Of a DNA stretch of 7,116 nt, positions 7,001-7,116 are shown one piece after another (position 1 is the first letter of the stretch; the number at the start of each line of letters is the position of its first letter). Under the pieces are notes generated by a model, which was not told where the DNA came from, ran no database searches, and saw only the letters and a list, made by a program, of their open reading frames with translations. Position numbers and translations under genes: made by a program. The stretch comes from Armatimonadota bacterium (lineage in GTDB: Bacteria; Armatimonadota; Zipacnadia; Zipacnadales; UBA11051): positions 5,629 through 12,744 of the forward strand of contig DPJP01000105.1 in the NCBI GenBank assembly GCA_003542955.1. The letters are read 5' to 3'.

Positions 7001-7116
7001 CTCGGCCACGCAGCGGACTATCACCTCCGGCGTCTGCAGCTGCTCCGTTCTCATCCCGGTCCTCGCCCGCATGGTGACCGTGGCGACCACATCGGCGAAC
7101 CCGGCAGCGGGAACCT
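4031..7116 (-). CDS. Heparinase II/III-like lyase with GATase-like domain, 5' partial
   Basis: The frame is open to the right edge of the window, so the true N-terminus and any signal peptide are missing. Residues are numbered from the GTG at 7090. Residues 1-56 look like the end of a beta domain. HPRVML (58-62) starts the helical alginate-lyase-like toroid typical of heparinase II/III. It includes YNWTAVCCGGG (219-229) and DGGYSEGTGYWGYG (264-277), with Y273/Y276 near the position of the family's catalytic Tyr. The heparinase beta-sandwich follows, with GGNNGENHGMLECGNFV (408-424; H415 the likely catalytic His), IVDHGAQKYD (433-442) and RANSHGSNVVLVDD (455-468). Residues about 629-850 form a flavodoxin-like glutamine-amidotransferase-type domain (RVLLIMSEES, AYVRGGGGLVMVGGTNSFG, TPLAELLPV). 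No Cys sits at the usual nucleophile turn, so amidotransferase activity is unlikely. Residues 880-1019 return to beta-strand sequence. Family members cleave uronic-acid polysaccharides by beta-elimination; the substrate here cannot be read from sequence. It is probably secreted, which is inference. Confidence 0.88.
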   Translation of the reverse strand, partial: VPAAGFADVVATVTMRARTGMRTEQLQTPEVIVRCVAEGREADGSPGLSLPLGTTYFASFAVPPHPRVMLNEQLLTDMLRRVKESERSAAIAAAIIKSADGVIKTYSGGFPAEETASVEKGRVLPPRAETLAMAYLLTGDEQYAHQAARVINAAKGWSTWVYEFHAGLLADLGTAGALRHFGVAYDWAYNGMTEAERRECRETIGIGLSAWLEAVRGGVWWYRSPRYNWTAVCCGGGGLAAIALLGENPNAISVLAEAYPPVVRFLGWGGSDGGYSEGTGYWGYGVGHAALYAEALQVFTGGEVDLFEHPFLQATWQFPLYMHCPPAGTINFADCGYGRPDPRLTLQIGRQIGNPYAVWYYRNSPGSGTLDLLWDTPHLVAKEPSDIPQSKHFRGIDWAALRSGWDRDATIFGIRGGNNGENHGMLECGNFVINSRGDRLIVDHGAQKYDHDYFSARRWQSYRANSHGSNVVLVDDLDQLPGYDHTGHINDFFTSEAVDYLNLDATGTYPDFVKRLQRRVLFIKPDLLVMLDDVQAEAERTYEWRCHPLDEQSTSLGEDGMRVANTRAQLATRWLLPEAASVTGGQAEGEDFHVSVKPPAPAESVQYLTVMLCGDTGHAEPLYAMPFAEARQAVENRPRVLLIMSEESNQYHFIAQTIRTQGFEVDWVDEKRVAQVPDSPASLAAYSAVLLVPLSGKNAGMTSAQMNALAAYVRGGGGLVMVGGTNSFGAGGFEKTPLAELLPVQISRSDDNVVNVTQRPAVTARDHPLLAGLPAQWPAFGSAYGAYHDVRLKEGATQVLSVDPAVAAGVPFIAAWDVGEGRVMSFGALWAFGTGEQFKAWEHAGRFLGNMVQWLSHGKATIDPKRLADAAADLGASPLSDERVRRLVTPAGVGFVSSGLLGGGGVLMRTGEGDLDLNGMTSDGDMLAILGTETGNPGDDIVAAISATHIFSVDLPMLKASRPVSVAWWTEAGAGRGLLQCEAETEVDLTLPEGMRPEGWRLFVDGRAVDGPFTAEAGRHEVRVEWD

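Noticed and set aside
7088..7090. GTG as the true start of the lyase
   Set aside because: The frame stays open to the window edge, no ribosome site precedes the GTG, and the first residues look like the middle of a beta domain rather than a signal peptide.

Overview
This is a high-GC bacterial fragment carrying five protein-coding genes. There is no RNA gene, CRISPR array or insertion sequence that I can see. Dense opposite-strand ORFs are a by-product of the base composition. The gene types (two-domain KaiC-like ATPase, family 1 solute-binding domain, large multidomain heparinase II/III-like lyase, MntA/HepT pair) suggest an environmental polysaccharide-degrading bacterium, such as Armatimonadota or a Planctomycetota/Lentisphaerota-type lineage. 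That placement is a guess from gene content only.

Left part (1-3131, + strand): after a 110-base leader with an 8-bp perfect inverted repeat come two tightly coupled genes. The first encodes a 130-residue winged-helix protein (111-503). Nine bases later starts an 872-residue protein (513-3131) that joins two KaiC/RAD55-type ATPase domains to a complete family 1 ABC solute-binding domain. The solute-binding domain lacks its usual signal peptide, so it should sit in the cytoplasm. I read the pair as a candidate one-polypeptide sugar sensor and ATPase with a DNA-binding partner. This is the most unusual thing in the window.

Middle part (3132-4030): a short convergent spacer holds a possible hairpin. 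Next, on the minus strand, is an MntA (minimal nucleotidyltransferase) and HepT (HEPN) toxin-antitoxin pair, overlapping by 11 bases. A 150-base spacer upstream of mntA separates it from the next gene.

Right part (4031-7116, - strand): a gene that runs off the right edge encodes a heparinase II/III-like polysaccharide lyase. Its C-terminal beta region appears to be interrupted by a glutamine-amidotransferase-like domain without the nucleophile Cys. Its N-terminus is outside the window.

The KaiC fusion and the lyase point toward each other with the toxin-antitoxin pair between them. A link between carbohydrate sensing and polysaccharide degradation is plausible, but it rests on neighbourhood only.
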